Source: Diabrotica undecimpunctata
Taxonomy: Eukaryota; Arthropoda; Insecta; Coleoptera; Chrysomelidae
Length of the DNA: 64,000 nucleotides
Reading direction: 5' to 3'
NCBI RefSeq assembly: GCF_040954645.1
Contig: NC_092809.1
Location: 66,898,141 to 66,962,140 of the forward strand
Shown here one piece after another: positions 1 through 12,193 of this stretch. The notes below the pieces were generated by a model. That model saw only the letters and a program-made list of their open reading frames with translations. It did not search any database and had not been told where the DNA came from. Made by a program: the position numbers and the translations under genes. The first letter of the stretch is position 1; every line of letters starts with the position of its first letter.

Positions 1-204
1 TGAAGTTCAAAGACAATAACTGAATGTCTCTTAGCATGGAAGTGATTGAAACCGCAATCACATATTTAAAAATAGATAAAAACCAAATATTTTAATTAAT
101 ATGGGAATTAAAGCAAGTGAGTAGTTGCGTAAGATGTCTTCAGAAATTCTCCGTATTTAAAGTGGTAGTCTCCCCAATGAATGCAAAAAGTCAAAGATAG
201 TTGC

Positions 205-735
205 CATTTTAAAACCTATCCAATCAAGTAACAAACCAGAGATCTTCAGATCCATATCTTTACTGATATCTACCTATAAATTTTTGGGGAAAGTTATTTA
301 TAACAGAATCTGTGGCAGAATCTTATAGAAACTACCTTCAGAGCAAGATGGAGTTCCAGTCAGAGTTATTGTGGCTAGATATTAGCACTTACTAACTATA
401 TCTGGTTTTCAGAATTTCCTCAAAATATTTGTGGCATTTGTAGACATCACAGCAGCATATAACACAATGTGGAGATGAGAACTTATATATAAGTTCTTGC
501 AAATAATTTCTTGCAAAACAGCTGTTCGATTGATGAACAAGAGGCTATCTGACAATAAAAATCTGTTTTGAGTAAGAAAATAAATAAAGAAAGAAAATTA
601 AACAATGGGCTTAGTTCTTGCATCACCTCTTTTCAACGTGTACATATCAGATCTTTTACATACTATTTCTTGCCAATTTTATTTTGCTGATAACATTACT
701 GTCTTTCCTATGATGCTACAGTCCAGATTGAGCCC
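205..735 (+). pseudogene. Jockey-like LINE reverse transcriptase, decayed fragment
   Basis: No continuous frame survives, but conserved RT blocks can be read in order. Near 250-320 there is a stretch resembling the SLLxTxxKFLGKVIYNRI finger block. At about 421-470 the frame reads KIFVAFVDITAAYNTMW, the first catalytic-aspartate block of Jockey-type LINEs. At about 604-700 it reads MGLVLASPLFNVYISDLL and then FADNIT, the PQGSVLAPLLFN and (Y/F)ADD blocks with the second catalytic aspartate replaced by asparagine. Frame changes and stops lie between the blocks, so it cannot make an active enzyme. The clade call is inferred from the blocks; that it is a LINE RT is fairly certain. Confidence 0.7.
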
Positions 736-1051
736 TGGCCTCCCTTAGCATCCCTCTCTAAGCATCCCTTTCCTTGGCTACTTCTTCAGTTATCCACCCT
801 CAATATCTCTTTATCCTCAAAGTCTCATCATAGTTTCATTAAGCGTTTTACTTAGTATTCTGTTATTATCCATTCTTATAAGGTGACCTGCATATCGCAA
901 TCTTTGTAATTTTGTATAATTTGCTATAGAAGAGGGTTCTTTGTACTATTGGTATATCTCGTGATTCGTGAATGAACCTTATTCTCCACATACCATTATC
1001 GCAAATGGACCCCAATATCCTTGTTTGTCTGTTGCTATTAATCGTATACAA
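720..1051 (-). pseudogene. RTE-like LINE C-terminal fragment
   Basis: Minus-strand reading from 1051 gives RILGSICDNGMWRIRF followed by a variant of ELYxLY...I and then RLRYAGHLIRM in a neighbouring frame. This is the post-RT tail of insect RTE-like LINEs, usually RRIYGPV.ENG.WRIR followed by RLRWAGHV.RM. Decayed GRP-rich codons follow towards 720. It is orientated against the fragments on either side, so several independent insertions are packed here. At least two frameshifts are needed to join the motifs. Confidence 0.65.
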
Positions 1052-1089
1052 ATATGAGGACTTTCAATAAACAACAACAAGGAGAAAAT

Positions 1090-1627
1090 CAATAAACTAA
1101 CAACTTTATCAGATGAATAACAAGGAATCAGATCCGGAAATTCCTACGTATACGCCGTATTTGTACTAAGACAAATCACAGAAAAGGCCATCGAGTACAA
1201 TAAACCAGCATATCTATGTTTTATAGACCTGACAAAGGCTTTCGATTTCATCCAAGTCGAAGACGTCTTACACCTACTGTATAAAAGAAACATACCAATA
1301 AATATTATACAAACCATCGAAAACATCTACTTCCATAATCGAATACAGGCAAAGATAAATCACACAGGACTCGTTAAGCCCACTTCTCTTTATTATTATA
1401 ATGGACGAAATAATACAAGCAGTACGTAAGGGTCATGGTTACAGAATGGGGAACAAAGAAATCCAAATATTATGTTATGCAGACGACGCCGCATTAATCG
1501 GCGAGACAGAAGACGAGCTCCAAAGATAAACACACATCTTCAATACAACATCCAAGAAATGTAATATGATAATATCAGCAGAAAAAAACAAATATATGAC
1601 AACATCTGAATACCCACTACTAAATTA
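1090..1627 (+). pseudogene. LINE reverse transcriptase fragment with intact YADDA box
   Basis: Reading in one frame from about 1090 gives SYVYAVFVLRQITEKAIEYN, then LCFIDLTKAFDFIQVEDVL (first catalytic aspartate), then a short gap, then LLFIIIMDEIIQAVRKG and ILCYADDAALIGETEDELQR (second catalytic pair). The stretch that should hold GVRQGDSLSP is missing. The 48,985-49,985 copy on the other strand keeps that stretch, so the loss here is a deletion of roughly 45 bp. A stop follows the DELQR motif. It is a relic of the same LINE family as the 49-kb copy. Confidence 0.8.
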
Positions 1628-1644
1628 ACATGGGTCTGAATTAA

Positions 1645-1900
1645 ATAAATAACTTGATATGGGTACCGGGGCACTCAGATGTGGAAAGAAATGAACGAGT
1701 TGACACTCTGGCAAGACGGAGTTTACCCGCTCTGTTTAGATCCTGAGTTTGACCTTTATGCAACCAGGCTAAATGAAGGAGTTACCCCTAAAGAGACTTG
1801 TCACTTTCTGTGAGGACACAAGTTTACTAAAGGTTTAGACGTACTCAACGGCAGGAAGAGCTTAGATTTGGAGCCCCTACTGATTCTAGTAGATGTGCTG
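1645..1900 (+). pseudogene. LINE RNase H domain fragment
   Basis: One frame reads NLIWVPGHSDVERNERVDTL and continues with ARRSLPALF. This is the last conserved block of the RNase H domain found after the RT in Jockey/I-type LINEs (consensus WVPGHxGIxGNExADxLA). It abuts the preceding RT fragment, but the two belong to different LINE lineages by motif style, so they are probably separate insertions. Downstream, weak similarity to the usual tail continues to about 1900 with frame breaks. Confidence 0.7.
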
Positions 1901-4900
1901 GTCGTGGTGTATTCTGTTGTGTAATATTGTGCTCCCGTATGGATGATCAACTCTTACAGACGGTGTGTCGGTACATAATTTCACAGTATTTTGCGCATCA
2001 TAACTGGATCGTTAAGATGTAGTCCAATCCCATGGCATCAGTAATAGCCTCACAAGTACGCAAGAAAAATTAAGGAATAAGAAGGAAAGAATGTGTGGTC
2101 TGAAGCACAGAACCACATATTCACATAGTACTCCATTCTAGCCGATTGGTTTCAGAATTTGACTTGAATTGTAAGACATAGGTGGCGTTAAAGAAAATCC
2201 ATACCAGACGGTGTAGATGTTCTGACATTATAGAAAGTAGCATAAGATTCAGTCTCCAAATACAATACGTTACTGCTAACCCCTCCCGAGTATATCCAAG
2301 ACCATGGAGTGACTACCTTGAAGCCGCATCCGAAGCAATACATTGGATACGTAATATCAACGTTTAATAAATATGTTTTAATGTTATTGTTAACACATAA
2401 ATAAATAAAATATAAAGTTTTCAATTCTGCAAAAAGTATCAGGTCCATTTGTACTTGTTTCATACTGGTTCATAATTCTATGTAATTGACGAGACTTACT
2501 AGCACTAGACCATCGTTTTTAATCTCTGAACATTCAAACCTTTTTATTTTTTAATACAATACCTTTAAGTGCAAATTGTTTTTGTTCTGACAGCCGTAGG
2601 CCGAATGCATTTAAGACAGATATAATTATGTCTAATAAAGTAAATGTTAAATTCTGTAAAATCCTTTTCTCATGCTACCGTTTTCTAATTATTCAATTAA
2701 ATCCGCCTTTTCTAGACAATGCCATTATCTTTTGTAATATTTCATTCATGACAGAGATAGGAAGTTTTTCTTCGCACTTATGATCCGAGATAAACGCGTT
2801 GTAGGCCAGTTGGTGAGTCAATTAAGAAACCGTTATTCCGCTAATGTATTCTTATTATTGTGGTATACGAACATAGCAATACGTTTTAACCATTTTCGTT
2901 ATTTTATTATTGATGCAGTTTTTCAAAGTACTGGACATAAAATTATAATATTTCGACATTGAATGACATCTAAATTATTAGACCGAGTACCTACTTACAT
3001 GTTGAAATAGAATTTTTCATGATTTGCAGCTACTAACAAAAAACTTTTACTGTCATTACAATTGTTAATGGGCGACATTTTGTAGCAGAAATAAATTATT
3101 ACAAATGAAAAATATCTTTTTAAATGGAACTATGCACAAAGGTTAACCTTTTTTAAAAACCAAAACAAAACAAGCTCCCAATTATAATTAGGTATGTGTC
3201 AATTGTCAAGAAAATAAAGATAACTGTCAGATGTCAATATTAAATTTTAAAACTTTGAGAATAATTAATATGATAGCTAGGCCACACCCTAACATTTATG
3301 CTTTCACTGAATACAATTTCTCAACTTGTCATAAAAGCAATTATTGATGGAAAATGTCTATTTTTACTTTAGAAGTTCAACAAAAAAGTTACCTGAATTT
3401 TACTAAATGTTATTTTTTTTCCTTTAAAAGTTCCGGGTTTGGAACTGGACTCTTCACTGCAACACAAACGACTACTTCTCACACTTCGAAAATAGTCTGG
3501 AATGATTCTGGGACAAACAAAATGAGGGTGGAGTCTGGGCACAGGGACGCAAACTTTGAAACTTGGCTTCTTAAAAACTTAAACACAATGGAACCATGTG
3601 GGTATCCTTCAAAGTTTTTAGAAACGCCGTTCTTCAAATCCCTTAGGTGAGAGAAGGCATGAAAACAAAACAGTAACTATTCTTGCGAAAACTGACACAT
3701 TACACTCGAGAATAATTCACATTTCTTAAAACAAATTTGCCGGTTCTTTCCGATTATCCACGCCGCGTCCACTCTCTTCAAAAATTCTCCCAAACCTAAC
3801 TTCGCTTCATTTGCTACATACTACCAGACTTCACTATTTCCGATAACAAAAAAAAACAATAAGGAAAAACTATTACGAATTAGTTAAAAATTCGGACTAA
3901 CACCGAAACCAACTGCCACTGACAGCGGCCCCACTGAGAGTGATGTAATTATCTTTAAAATTCATTTGCCCAACTCGGTATAAACAAAACATAAATGGAA
4001 ATATTTTTGTTTATTTGACGCGCAAAATATCCTAAAGTGGCTCTCGATCAAAGAATACCGAAGAAATACGCATCTGTGATATATAAACAAACTTTAAAAT
4101 GTGTTTATTATCAGCTCCAGCGATGAAAAAGGATTGAAAATACTTTTTCGGTGTTTTAACATATACAATGATTTGAAATGCTACAATTTTACAGTCAAAA
4201 ATTTTATATATAATATTAAACATATTTAAATTGGGTTTATTGTACTGCTAGGAGATGTGTCAAGTTGGTTTATATTGTTGACAAATAATACCTTAACAAA
4301 TATCTCTGGTTATTTTCTACGTTTCGTCATCTACTGTGTCTTAATTTTAGTTACATCTTGTCTACATTTCATTTATTTTACTGAATTTTGTAAACACTTA
4401 ATAGATGTTTCTTATTTGTATGTTTTAAGAAATTTATTTATGGCGTTTATTCAGTTATATTTTACCCAGCTACCTGTTTAGACCAATTTGCTAGTTATGG
4501 AATTCGTTTGCAAATATTTAAAATAACGCCCTTTAAAAGTCATAATGCCGCCATAGACGCCGTTGCAATATTTATTTGGAAGTACTCTAACTAATCTCTT
4601 TTAAATGAATCCGTTAAGGGCCAACCAAGAATTCTGATTATTCCGGTCAAAATTCGGAAACTTTATTTTGCCCACGAATTTTTTTGTGTGTATAAAAAAA
4701 GCCTAGCTTTTTAATTCCTTTTATTTTTATTTCTTATTCAAGATGAAAACGACGATTCTGCTTGTATACCAGATCACTTTTAGGGTAAGATCCCTATTTT
4801 TATTTTTTATTTTTAGAACCTTTTATTCCCTTGGCATGTTTTTTGCAAGCCTTATTTAATTAGGGTCCTAGTTTATCCTACAATGGAGACCACTTATATT

Positions 4901-5252
4901 CTAGTTCACCCTCTCCTAGGATAGAGCTCCTCGCATACTAGTTTGACAACATTATTTTATCCTAGCTTGAAAGTCCCTTTTTGTCTCATTTTCCCAGCGA
5001 AGGCTTCCTCTTATTCAAGTAAGGTGCCCCCTTTTAATCTAAATACTGACCGACGCTTTCAACCCTAGAATCTGATTAAAAAAAATTAAAATTTTTGTGA
5101 GTACATTCTTATATTTCAAGCCAAGTCAAGTGATGTTGCTCTTACGTTAACAAAGTTTATTTTACAATATAAGAGACTGCATTTAGTTATGTTGTATAAT
5201 TTTATATTTAAAAGCTTTTTTATAAATAGTAGGTGCATATTTCATCCCGATT
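1901..5252. other. No gene recognised; AT-rich intergenic or intronic DNA
   Basis: Several frames of 60-98 codons are open here (for example 2188-2463 minus and 3354-3650 plus), but none shows a recognisable domain, signal peptide or splice context. About 4,640-5,080 is pyrimidine-rich with a TATA-like stretch at 4690. I could not tie it to a repeat family. Confidence 0.5.
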
Positions 5253-5905
5253 TAGCCATACGGCTCACACACCCTTTAAGGGGAAAATTCACTCATCCTA
5301 GATACCTACGGTATCAAAAGGATTGAGCTCTGGTGGGACTCTTTCAATGTTATCGAGTCCTAGGTGACTTGGTACGTCGGTGTATCTCCCAAAAATTTTC
5401 GCACGCATCTGGACGTCGAAAGTAGCACAGCTTTCTGCATGATCTTATATAGATGTTCATTTAGACACAGCTTTTTTATTTCTGGGTTTTTTCTAGGAGG
5501 TTCTTCGGGATGGATCCAGTGGTAGAAAGTATAACAGGTATCGTCTGGGTACTTTCCATTCTCATTGTCTCCTTATTTGTATTTCCAGATCTCTGTACTT
5601 GGCGATCTTTTCGTTGTAGTTAACACACAGAATATTATTGTTAGGTATCGCCACATCGATTAGTGTTGTTTGTCTTGTTAGTTTATTAACTAGAACGAGA
5701 TCTGATCTATTATATGCTAGAGTTTGGTCTGTGAGCACAGTGCGATCCCAGTATAGCTTGTAGTTGTCATTCTCAAGCATACTCTCAGGAATGTACTGAT
5801 AATATGGGAGATGGTTTGTTTGTAAAAGTCCCAGTTTAAAAGCTATCTCTTGATGGAGGATATTCACTACTGAGTCATGCCGTTCCTTATTATAGTTCCA
5901 TATTC
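5253..5905 (-). pseudogene. LINE ORF2 C-terminal region, copy A
   Basis: The minus strand keeps a 101-codon frame (5867-5562) containing LPYYQYIPESMLEN, KLYWDRTVLTD, NRSDLVLVNK and LIDVAIPNNN. This is the conserved C-terminal block of a multicopy insect non-LTR RT, normally YYKYxPxxVxEN ... KLYWDRxIxTD ... NRPDIVxxDK ... LIDIAVPN. Upstream codons to about 5905 extend it. After a frameshift the downstream part reads PEIKKLCLNEHLYKI and then AVLLSTSRCARKFLG, also family-typical. A second copy lies at 40,556-40,985. I do not assign a clade. Confidence 0.75.
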
Positions 5906-8080
5906 ATTATTCTTATTATTTGATGTTAATTAAAATTTTTGTACAGTCTTTATTGTAAACGTGTTTTAATTGAAATTTATTAACTAAACAATAATAATTG
6001 TGTTCTTTGTTCGTATATTACTAAATTTTCTCCTATGATTTTATGTTTTCTTTTATTTTCAACACGCACTTAATCTGTTGCAACGAGAACTTAAGTTAAT
6101 AGAAGCCATTTTATATTTTTATGAGTATATAGTGAATCTTACCATTTTTGTATTTGTGATATTTGTATTAAGTTAATATTTTCAATCTTTTTTTGATATC
6201 CATGTACATTCGTCTTGCTCCTTTCTGTTTGTTTTATAAATATCTCATTTCTGTGTTCCACAAATACAGTGGCTCCCTTTTTTTTAAACAATTATTCTCT
6301 TCTTGTTCCTTTTGTTCTTTTATGTTTATCTTTCTTGTGTTTCTCACCTCTATATATGCCCCTTTTTATAGCAAAGCAATGAAGCTCTGAAGCAATGAAG
6401 CACCAGGAATGAGCAACGGCGCCTTCGCGTCAAATACTATATTAGTGTTCTAAGTTTACTTCTTAGTAATTTAGTTTACAATGTATGAAAGAATATGAAG
6501 TGCTGGATTACTGTGTCGGTATTTCTCAGTTGCAGATAGATGGGGGCAATGGGAAATTCCCCTCGAAAAAGTCACTTTTCCCACTTCAACCACAGATCGA
6601 CAATTTCAACCCAATATGCCCGTTAGTTGGGAAAATTAAGGGAATTTAACGCATATAAGTTATTATTTGTCTTTTACGTAGTTAGGGATTCTCTTTTTTA
6701 AGCCTTTTGGTTGGTGTTTTATTGGAAGTTCCCTCCCCAAGGCAGATTCTAGATCCCACCCTGCTAGTTCTTTTTATATTAAATTAGTAAAGCAGTTCTT
6801 GTAAATGATGTTCATATATATGGATATAATTATTAGTCCATCATGTTTCAGTGTATAATGGTGCAGATAATCTTGTTGACTACCGATTTGAATAGAGTGT
6901 CAGTTGACTGTTTGGTCCACTTCCTAAGATTCTTGAAGTATGAGATTCTGCCATTAGGTCTTCATTTACTCTAATTATTTGCTTGGAGTACTAACTCCAA
7001 GTAAATGGAGAATGGAATCTGAAACTTTTATTAAAAACTATAAACACAACACCATACAAAATTGACGATGACAATAAGGACTGAAATTGGAAGCTATTAC
7101 TATCACAGAATGGGGTTTTTCGGAATTGGATAACGTTTTAGATAAGATTTTAAAAAAAATTACATCCCATTTATCAATTATTAGTATCGCTAAATACCTG
7201 GAATCTTCTATTAATAAAAAAAAATAAGAATTTTCTACTGACCAATACTTGCAACTACGAAATTTATTAATTATTTCAAAATGTTGAAAGAGATAAATGT
7301 GCATCACTCTTAGCTGGAGTTTATTTAGGGTCGTGGAAGAAATATTAAGATAAATACATTTATGGACAATATCTGCAACATTTTTAGTGGCTTCATAACT
7401 TTTCCCGGCCTATAACTGGCTGTAACACTTTAAAGAGGAAACGGGTCACACAAACTGGAATCGTGAATAATGGCGAAAGTTTATTGAACTTGATTTTTAT
7501 TCTTTTGTGGCAAAGACTTCATATAAGATAGCGGCCATTTGTACAATGTATTAAATATCAAGCATAAATATGGCTTACCAAGGTCAGACGAAAGCAGATA
7601 AGCCAGATGCGACAATAAGAATCCCGTTACAATGCAAGCCGGAGTTATCGTGAATTGTCAGATTACACAAAAAACGCGGATGAATTTATTTTTAACTGTT
7701 TTCAAAAGGTATATAAATGTAGTTAAATATCGCTGATGAAAAACTCATCATTCATCTTAAACTTTCATGGATACATACATTTAAAATTTAATTATTTTTT
7801 CATTGACGATAGATTTTTTAAACATCGCTATTTATTGTATATTTTATAACCTGTAATTAACATAGTTGTGATTTTATGTTTGCAATAACCATAAAAAATT
7901 ATAGCAGACAATATAAACGTACTAAGAAAAGCAAATTTTTAATTACTTGTGTTAATTACTTCCTAGTTTTATATTTTAGTTATTATTTTCAGATTATATT
8001 AATGCTTTATTCTTTTGATGCTGAGTCTTTGAGAAATTTTGGCTCCTACCACGGTTCTTAATAGCTAATGAGCTACACTC
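5906..8080. other. No gene recognised
   Basis: AT-rich sequence with short random frames only. Two patches of higher complexity (about 6,500-6,620 and 6,720-6,770) show no coding pattern or repeat structure that I can name. Confidence 0.45.
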
Positions 8081-8085
8081 AGTGA

Positions 8086-8114
8086 GGCAGAAGCGCACTA
8101 CAGCGGCTTCTGCC
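8086..8114. repeat. 9-bp inverted repeat (hairpin) in a GC-richer patch
   Basis: ggcagaagc at 8086-8094 is exactly complementary to gcttctgcc at 8106-8114, with an 11-nt spacer. It sits in a 300-bp GC-richer island (about 8,050-8,340) that is open in two frames on opposite strands, with no recognised protein. It lies roughly 330 bp before the transposase start below, and I could not show that it is an element terminus. Confidence 0.5.
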
Positions 8115-8439
8115 ACGACCACTGATCGGACTTTGGCCGGATCGACTAGGATCGACCAGCAACATACTGCTTCTAAGTTGGTCGCATCTCTGGCCAGGCT
8201 TTCTACAATAATTTTTCTTTTCAATTACGAGATGGATGTCATGGAGGTAGCCGTTTCTGTTTATATGTACAGCTCGTCAAGAATTGCAATGTCTCTGAGT
8301 TTTGATAAGAATATAAATTTGGAGGGGAGGATCCGTCAGTAGCCCGAATATACTCAGTTCAATTTTGTTAGCAGAAGCAAACAGATCAGACGCATATCAA
8401 TTACACTGGTGTAGGACTTATTAATCCCGTTCCGTTACA

Positions 8440-9807
8440 ATGGAATTTAAATCAAAAGTTCATCGTAAAGTTTTGAGTGGTCAATCTCGTGAAATTATAG
8501 CAAATGTGATATATTTTATGAGACGAGAAGCGGAGGCTAAACATCCGATAATAGAACTAACGAAAATTTAAGAACGTGTTTCGCGCGCAACTTGTGTTAG
8601 TGTTGGTTCTGTAAAGCAAATTTCAAATGAAATAAGATCAGTTGAAGATGGTGAAAGTGATTCGTTCCATACACCTAATATTAAAAGACAAAAAAGTGCG
8701 ACCAAAACTAAATTGAATAATATGGGTAAGGAAATTCTTCGGAGATTTGTAATAAATTTTCACGTCCACGAAAAAAAAGTTCCTACGTTGAGACTCATAC
8801 ACAGGAAATTTGTCAATAAAATTAATTACACAGGATCGTATGGAAGTTTACGAAAAGTATTACATAAAATTGGTTTCTGTTGGCGAAAACCTCAGACAAA
8901 GAAAAAATTGCTTATGGAAAAACCTGACATCCAATAAAAAAGGATAGCTTTTTTGCGAAGTATTAAGAGTTACAGAAACGAAAATCGTCCTATAGTATAC
9001 ATGGACGAAACATACATCCACTCTTATCACACATTCAATAAAAGTTGGAATGATGATTCTCACGATGGTTTGCGTAAGCCTATCTCTAAGGGACAGAGGT
9101 TAATAATAGTTCATACAGGGGGAGAAATGGGGTTCATAAAAAATTCCTACTTAAAATTTAAATCAAATTTAAAAACTGGTGATTACCATAGTCAGATGAA
9201 CTTTCAAAATTATAAAAAGCTAGTGGAAATGTTGATACCGAACTTACCAGCACAAAGTGTATTAGTGATTGATAATGCCCCATACCACAATGTTCAAAGT
9301 GAAAAAAATATAACGACTGCATCAAAAAAAGATGAAATAGAAGAGTGGCTAAGAAAGAGAAATATACCATTTAAAGATGATATGATAAGAGCCGAGCTAT
9401 ACACTTTAGCAAAATTTTATCAACGTCATCATAAATCATATGAAATAGATAAACTTCTAGAGGAAAATGGACATTCGGTATTAAGACTTCCACCTTACCA
9501 TCCGAGTTAAACCCCATTGAGTTAGTTTGGGCATCCATGAAAAACTATGTTGCACAACGGAATGTAAGTTTTAACTTTAAAGATGTGGAGGTTTTATGTA
9601 ATCAATTTTTTGAGACATTTTCAGAGGATGAATGGAAATCACGGTGTGAAAATGCCAAACAGGCAGAACAGTTTTTTATGAAAAGCGCCCCGGCAGTGGA
9701 CTTAGTTACGGAGAAAGTGATAATTAACTTGGATGATGACAACGATGACGCTGATAGTGATAGATGATCTAGAAGATACAGATTCGAGTTCCGATCCAGA
9801 TATTTAA
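8440..9807 (+). pseudogene. Tc1/mariner-superfamily transposase, DD82E type, broken by stops and frameshifts
   Basis: Reading from the ATG at 8440 gives an N-terminal region rich in basic residues, then a DDE core: YMDETYIH (first D, near 9004), VIDNAPYH (second D, codon 9271-9273) and ELNPIELVW (E, codon 9519-9521). Counting residues between the second D and the E, allowing one missing base near 9500, gives exactly 82. The usual Tc1/mariner spacing is 34-41. A DD82E group of IS630-Tc1-mariner elements (Sailor) is known to me from the literature, and this fits it. Defects: stop at about 8568, stop at 8935-8937, a 1-base deletion near 9500, and a frameshift near 9760 before an acidic C-terminal tail ending at 9807. 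No terminal inverted repeats were found, so element limits are unknown. Confidence 0.85.
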
Positions 9808-10560
9808 GGCATTGAACTATTGTAATGTTATTTTGTAAGTATACTGTTAGAATACGGACGTTTTAGAGGAAAAAAAGAACGATTAAACAATTTATTTTAT
9901 TTTTATATTTCAATATGATGTATACAATGCTAAAATGATCATATAAAAAAAAGATGATGGTCGACGGAGATGGTTTTATAATTTAAAAATGAACTAGTTA
10001 TGTTATTAATAAAATTCTGGTTTTGGAAGATTAACTTGATTATAAAATTAAATGACCATTTATATATTATAAATTTTCTTTTCAAACATGTTAAATTATG
10101 TTGAAATGATTTTATTAATAATTTGATATCTAAATATTAATTTTTTACAATATATTTCATCTTTAAAAACAATAAAAATCGATAATTTTCATCACATAAT
10201 ATTACGTGGAATAATTACTCCTAATTATTTAAATTTCAATACCTATTGAGTTCAATTGACCCTCCCCCAGTCGTAGTTCCATAATAAAATAATTTTAAAA
10301 TCCGAACGCATTTGCTATCTTCTTTACTCCGAATACGTTCTCTGTTTATTTTTCGCATCGCTAGAGTTTAAACTGAAAGACAGAGCTAACTTTGACGAAC
10401 TGTATAATCGTATAAGAAAACGGAAAGAAAATTATATTGAGTAAATCAAATTGCTAAATAGTCCTATACTGGTCAGATTTTAATACCCTAAAGAAAAGGG
10501 TCACTGGTAAATCGCTCCGGCTATATATTTATTAGAAAAGATTGTTTAAAAATGCCCTTA
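9808..10560. other. No gene recognised; very AT-rich
   Basis: Probably partly the 3' flank of the transposon above. No terminal repeat, coding frame or RNA gene could be identified. Confidence 0.45.
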
Positions 10561-10991
10561 GTACGTACCATCGAGCAAAAAGACAAAAGAGGGAATGTAA
10601 AGGTAGTGGGGGCAAAAATATTGGTAGACAGGAAGTGCCATCTTGAGAGGCCAAATTAAACAAGGAAAGAGAGTCTTTCTTTGTTTAAGAAATCAAATTT
10701 AGTTGGGTTATGTTATTATTTGTCCCAACTGTCACATGAAATCTTATTTATATTGAAGTTTTTTAACAATTGTTTCACATTTTAGACTGTTATCGTTAAT
10801 ATTTAATTAAAATTTTCTCGTCTAAGACACAGTCTGAAAACTATTTTATAGCTACTGTTAATAAGTGTCGGAAAATTTAAATTTGGCGCATTCGGATTTC
10901 CGGATATGTCCGCCATCAGAGGCCACTTTTTTGGTCGCCTTTTCATAACGATTAGATTCCCTCTTTTGTCTTTTTGCTCGATGGTACGTAC
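10561..10991. mobile_element. MITE with perfect 36-bp terminal inverted repeats
   Basis: The 36 bases at 10,561-10,596 (starting gtacgtaccatcgagcaaaa) are the exact reverse complement of 10,956-10,991. The 359-bp interior has no open frame of note. A perfect TIR with a non-coding interior of this size is the signature of a non-autonomous DNA transposon. The ends contain TA dinucleotides (gTAcgTAcc), which would suit a Tc1/mariner-type TA target duplication, but the exact boundary cannot be fixed because the terminal gtac is palindromic. The transposase source is not identified; the perfect ends imply fairly recent movement. Confidence 0.85.
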
Positions 10992-11077
10992 ATAATGAAT
11001 AATAATAAATATCTAGGGTCAGCGTAAATAGAGAATGTTGTCTTCATAAAACAGGTACTCATAAATTTGTTATTATC

Positions 11078-12193
11078 ATGGTGAAATTTAAAATAAGTAG
11101 AATCTTGCCCCAAGAGGGCAACTCTACGCTAGTTATTGACAATTACAAGTAAAACTTTCATAAAATAATTAAAATTAATATCAAACATTGGCAGTGTGTA
11201 AAAAGAAGTTGTAAAGCACTTGTTAAAACTCTAAATATATTTGTAACAGTGTACTTGAATGTAGCGATAGCCACAACCATAAAAGTTTATCAAAAACATT
11301 GTTAAATTGGCAAAGATAAAGTAATGGTGTTAAGTGGAAGGCAATTGACGATTTGTGTGAAAAACTATTGAAGGCGATAGACAGCGAAATTAAACGAACT
11401 GGCACTGAAACTCTTACTGTAGAAGATGTACGTTTGGTTAGAAAATATATTTATAATGGCAGAAAACAAGTTATTCCCAAAATTTCGGAGTTCGTGCAGA
11501 AAGTACATGACTCATTGAACTCCGTGGAAGTGACAACTAATTAAAAAGAACAATTTTTATTAAAAAATTATTCATTGCAAAAAATTTTTACTCAACTATA
11601 TAGACTCGAAAATAGACACTATGTGCATTTGGCATTCTTCCTTGCTTTCAAATAAGTTAGCAAATTCATATGTCACTGCCTTCTATTGTTTAAAGACGGT
11701 GTATCAAAAATGCAACCTTAATTTTAGTTACAAGATTGTGTATGCCGATTTCGAAAAAGCGATCCATGTAGCAATCATGTTGGAGGAAAATTCAAAAAGT
11801 TTGACTGGCTACTGAGTATTCAAAGGATAGTAAGGTCCGGCAATATCTTGAATATATGTTTTTTCTTTATTTCCTACATCCATTAGACCTAGGTAAGGTC
11901 ATGCTTTAGACTTAAATGAGATATTACCAGCACAACTCCAAGCCGCACAACAATTTACTGACGACTTGGTGGACAACTACTATATTTCTAAAGAGGCAGA
12001 CTTCCCTCCTAAGGTGTGGGCGGAAAATAGTTCATTACTTGAGCGTACAAGCAATGATAGTAAAAATTCCCATTCTAAAATTAATTCCTTATTTTACAAT
12101 CCGTACCCTAATGTATTTCAATTTTTAGAAGTTTTAAAAGATATTCAAATTGACACTTATATTAAAATACGAAGTTCTGTGAAACCTAAAAAA
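11078..12193 (+). pseudogene. FLYWCH zinc finger plus MULE-domain transposase relic
   Basis: From the ATG at 11,078 the reading VKFKISRILPQEGN.STLVIDNYK, then HWQCVKRSCKALVKT, then GDSHNHKS across frame shifts matches a FLYWCH zinc finger (W-x-C-x4-C ... H-N-H). A linker frame follows (11,353-11,544, KLLKAIDSEIKRTG). At about 11,745 YADFEKAIHVAI matches the VDFExAxxxAI block of the MULE transposase domain. After the expected FHLxQ region, which is lost or scrambled, 11,966-12,193 reads DDLVDNYYISKEADFPPKVW, then RTSND where RTTNACESFH is usual, then FYNPYPNVFQFLEVLK and IDTYIKIRSS. Many stops: dead copy. Family known as Mutator-like; the order FLYWCH then MULE is typical of animal copies. Confidence 0.75.

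Noticed and set aside
2188..2463. 91-codon minus-strand frame as a gene
   Set aside because: No known motif; an overlapping plus-strand frame is equally open; AT-rich codons look random.
3354..3650. 98-codon plus-strand frame as a host exon
   Set aside because: No recognisable domain, and I could not tie it to a convincing acceptor and donor pair.
7994..8342. Overlapping 76- and 86-codon frames as genes
   Set aside because: They are mutually antisense readings of the same GC-richer patch, with no domain, no start context and no splice signals.
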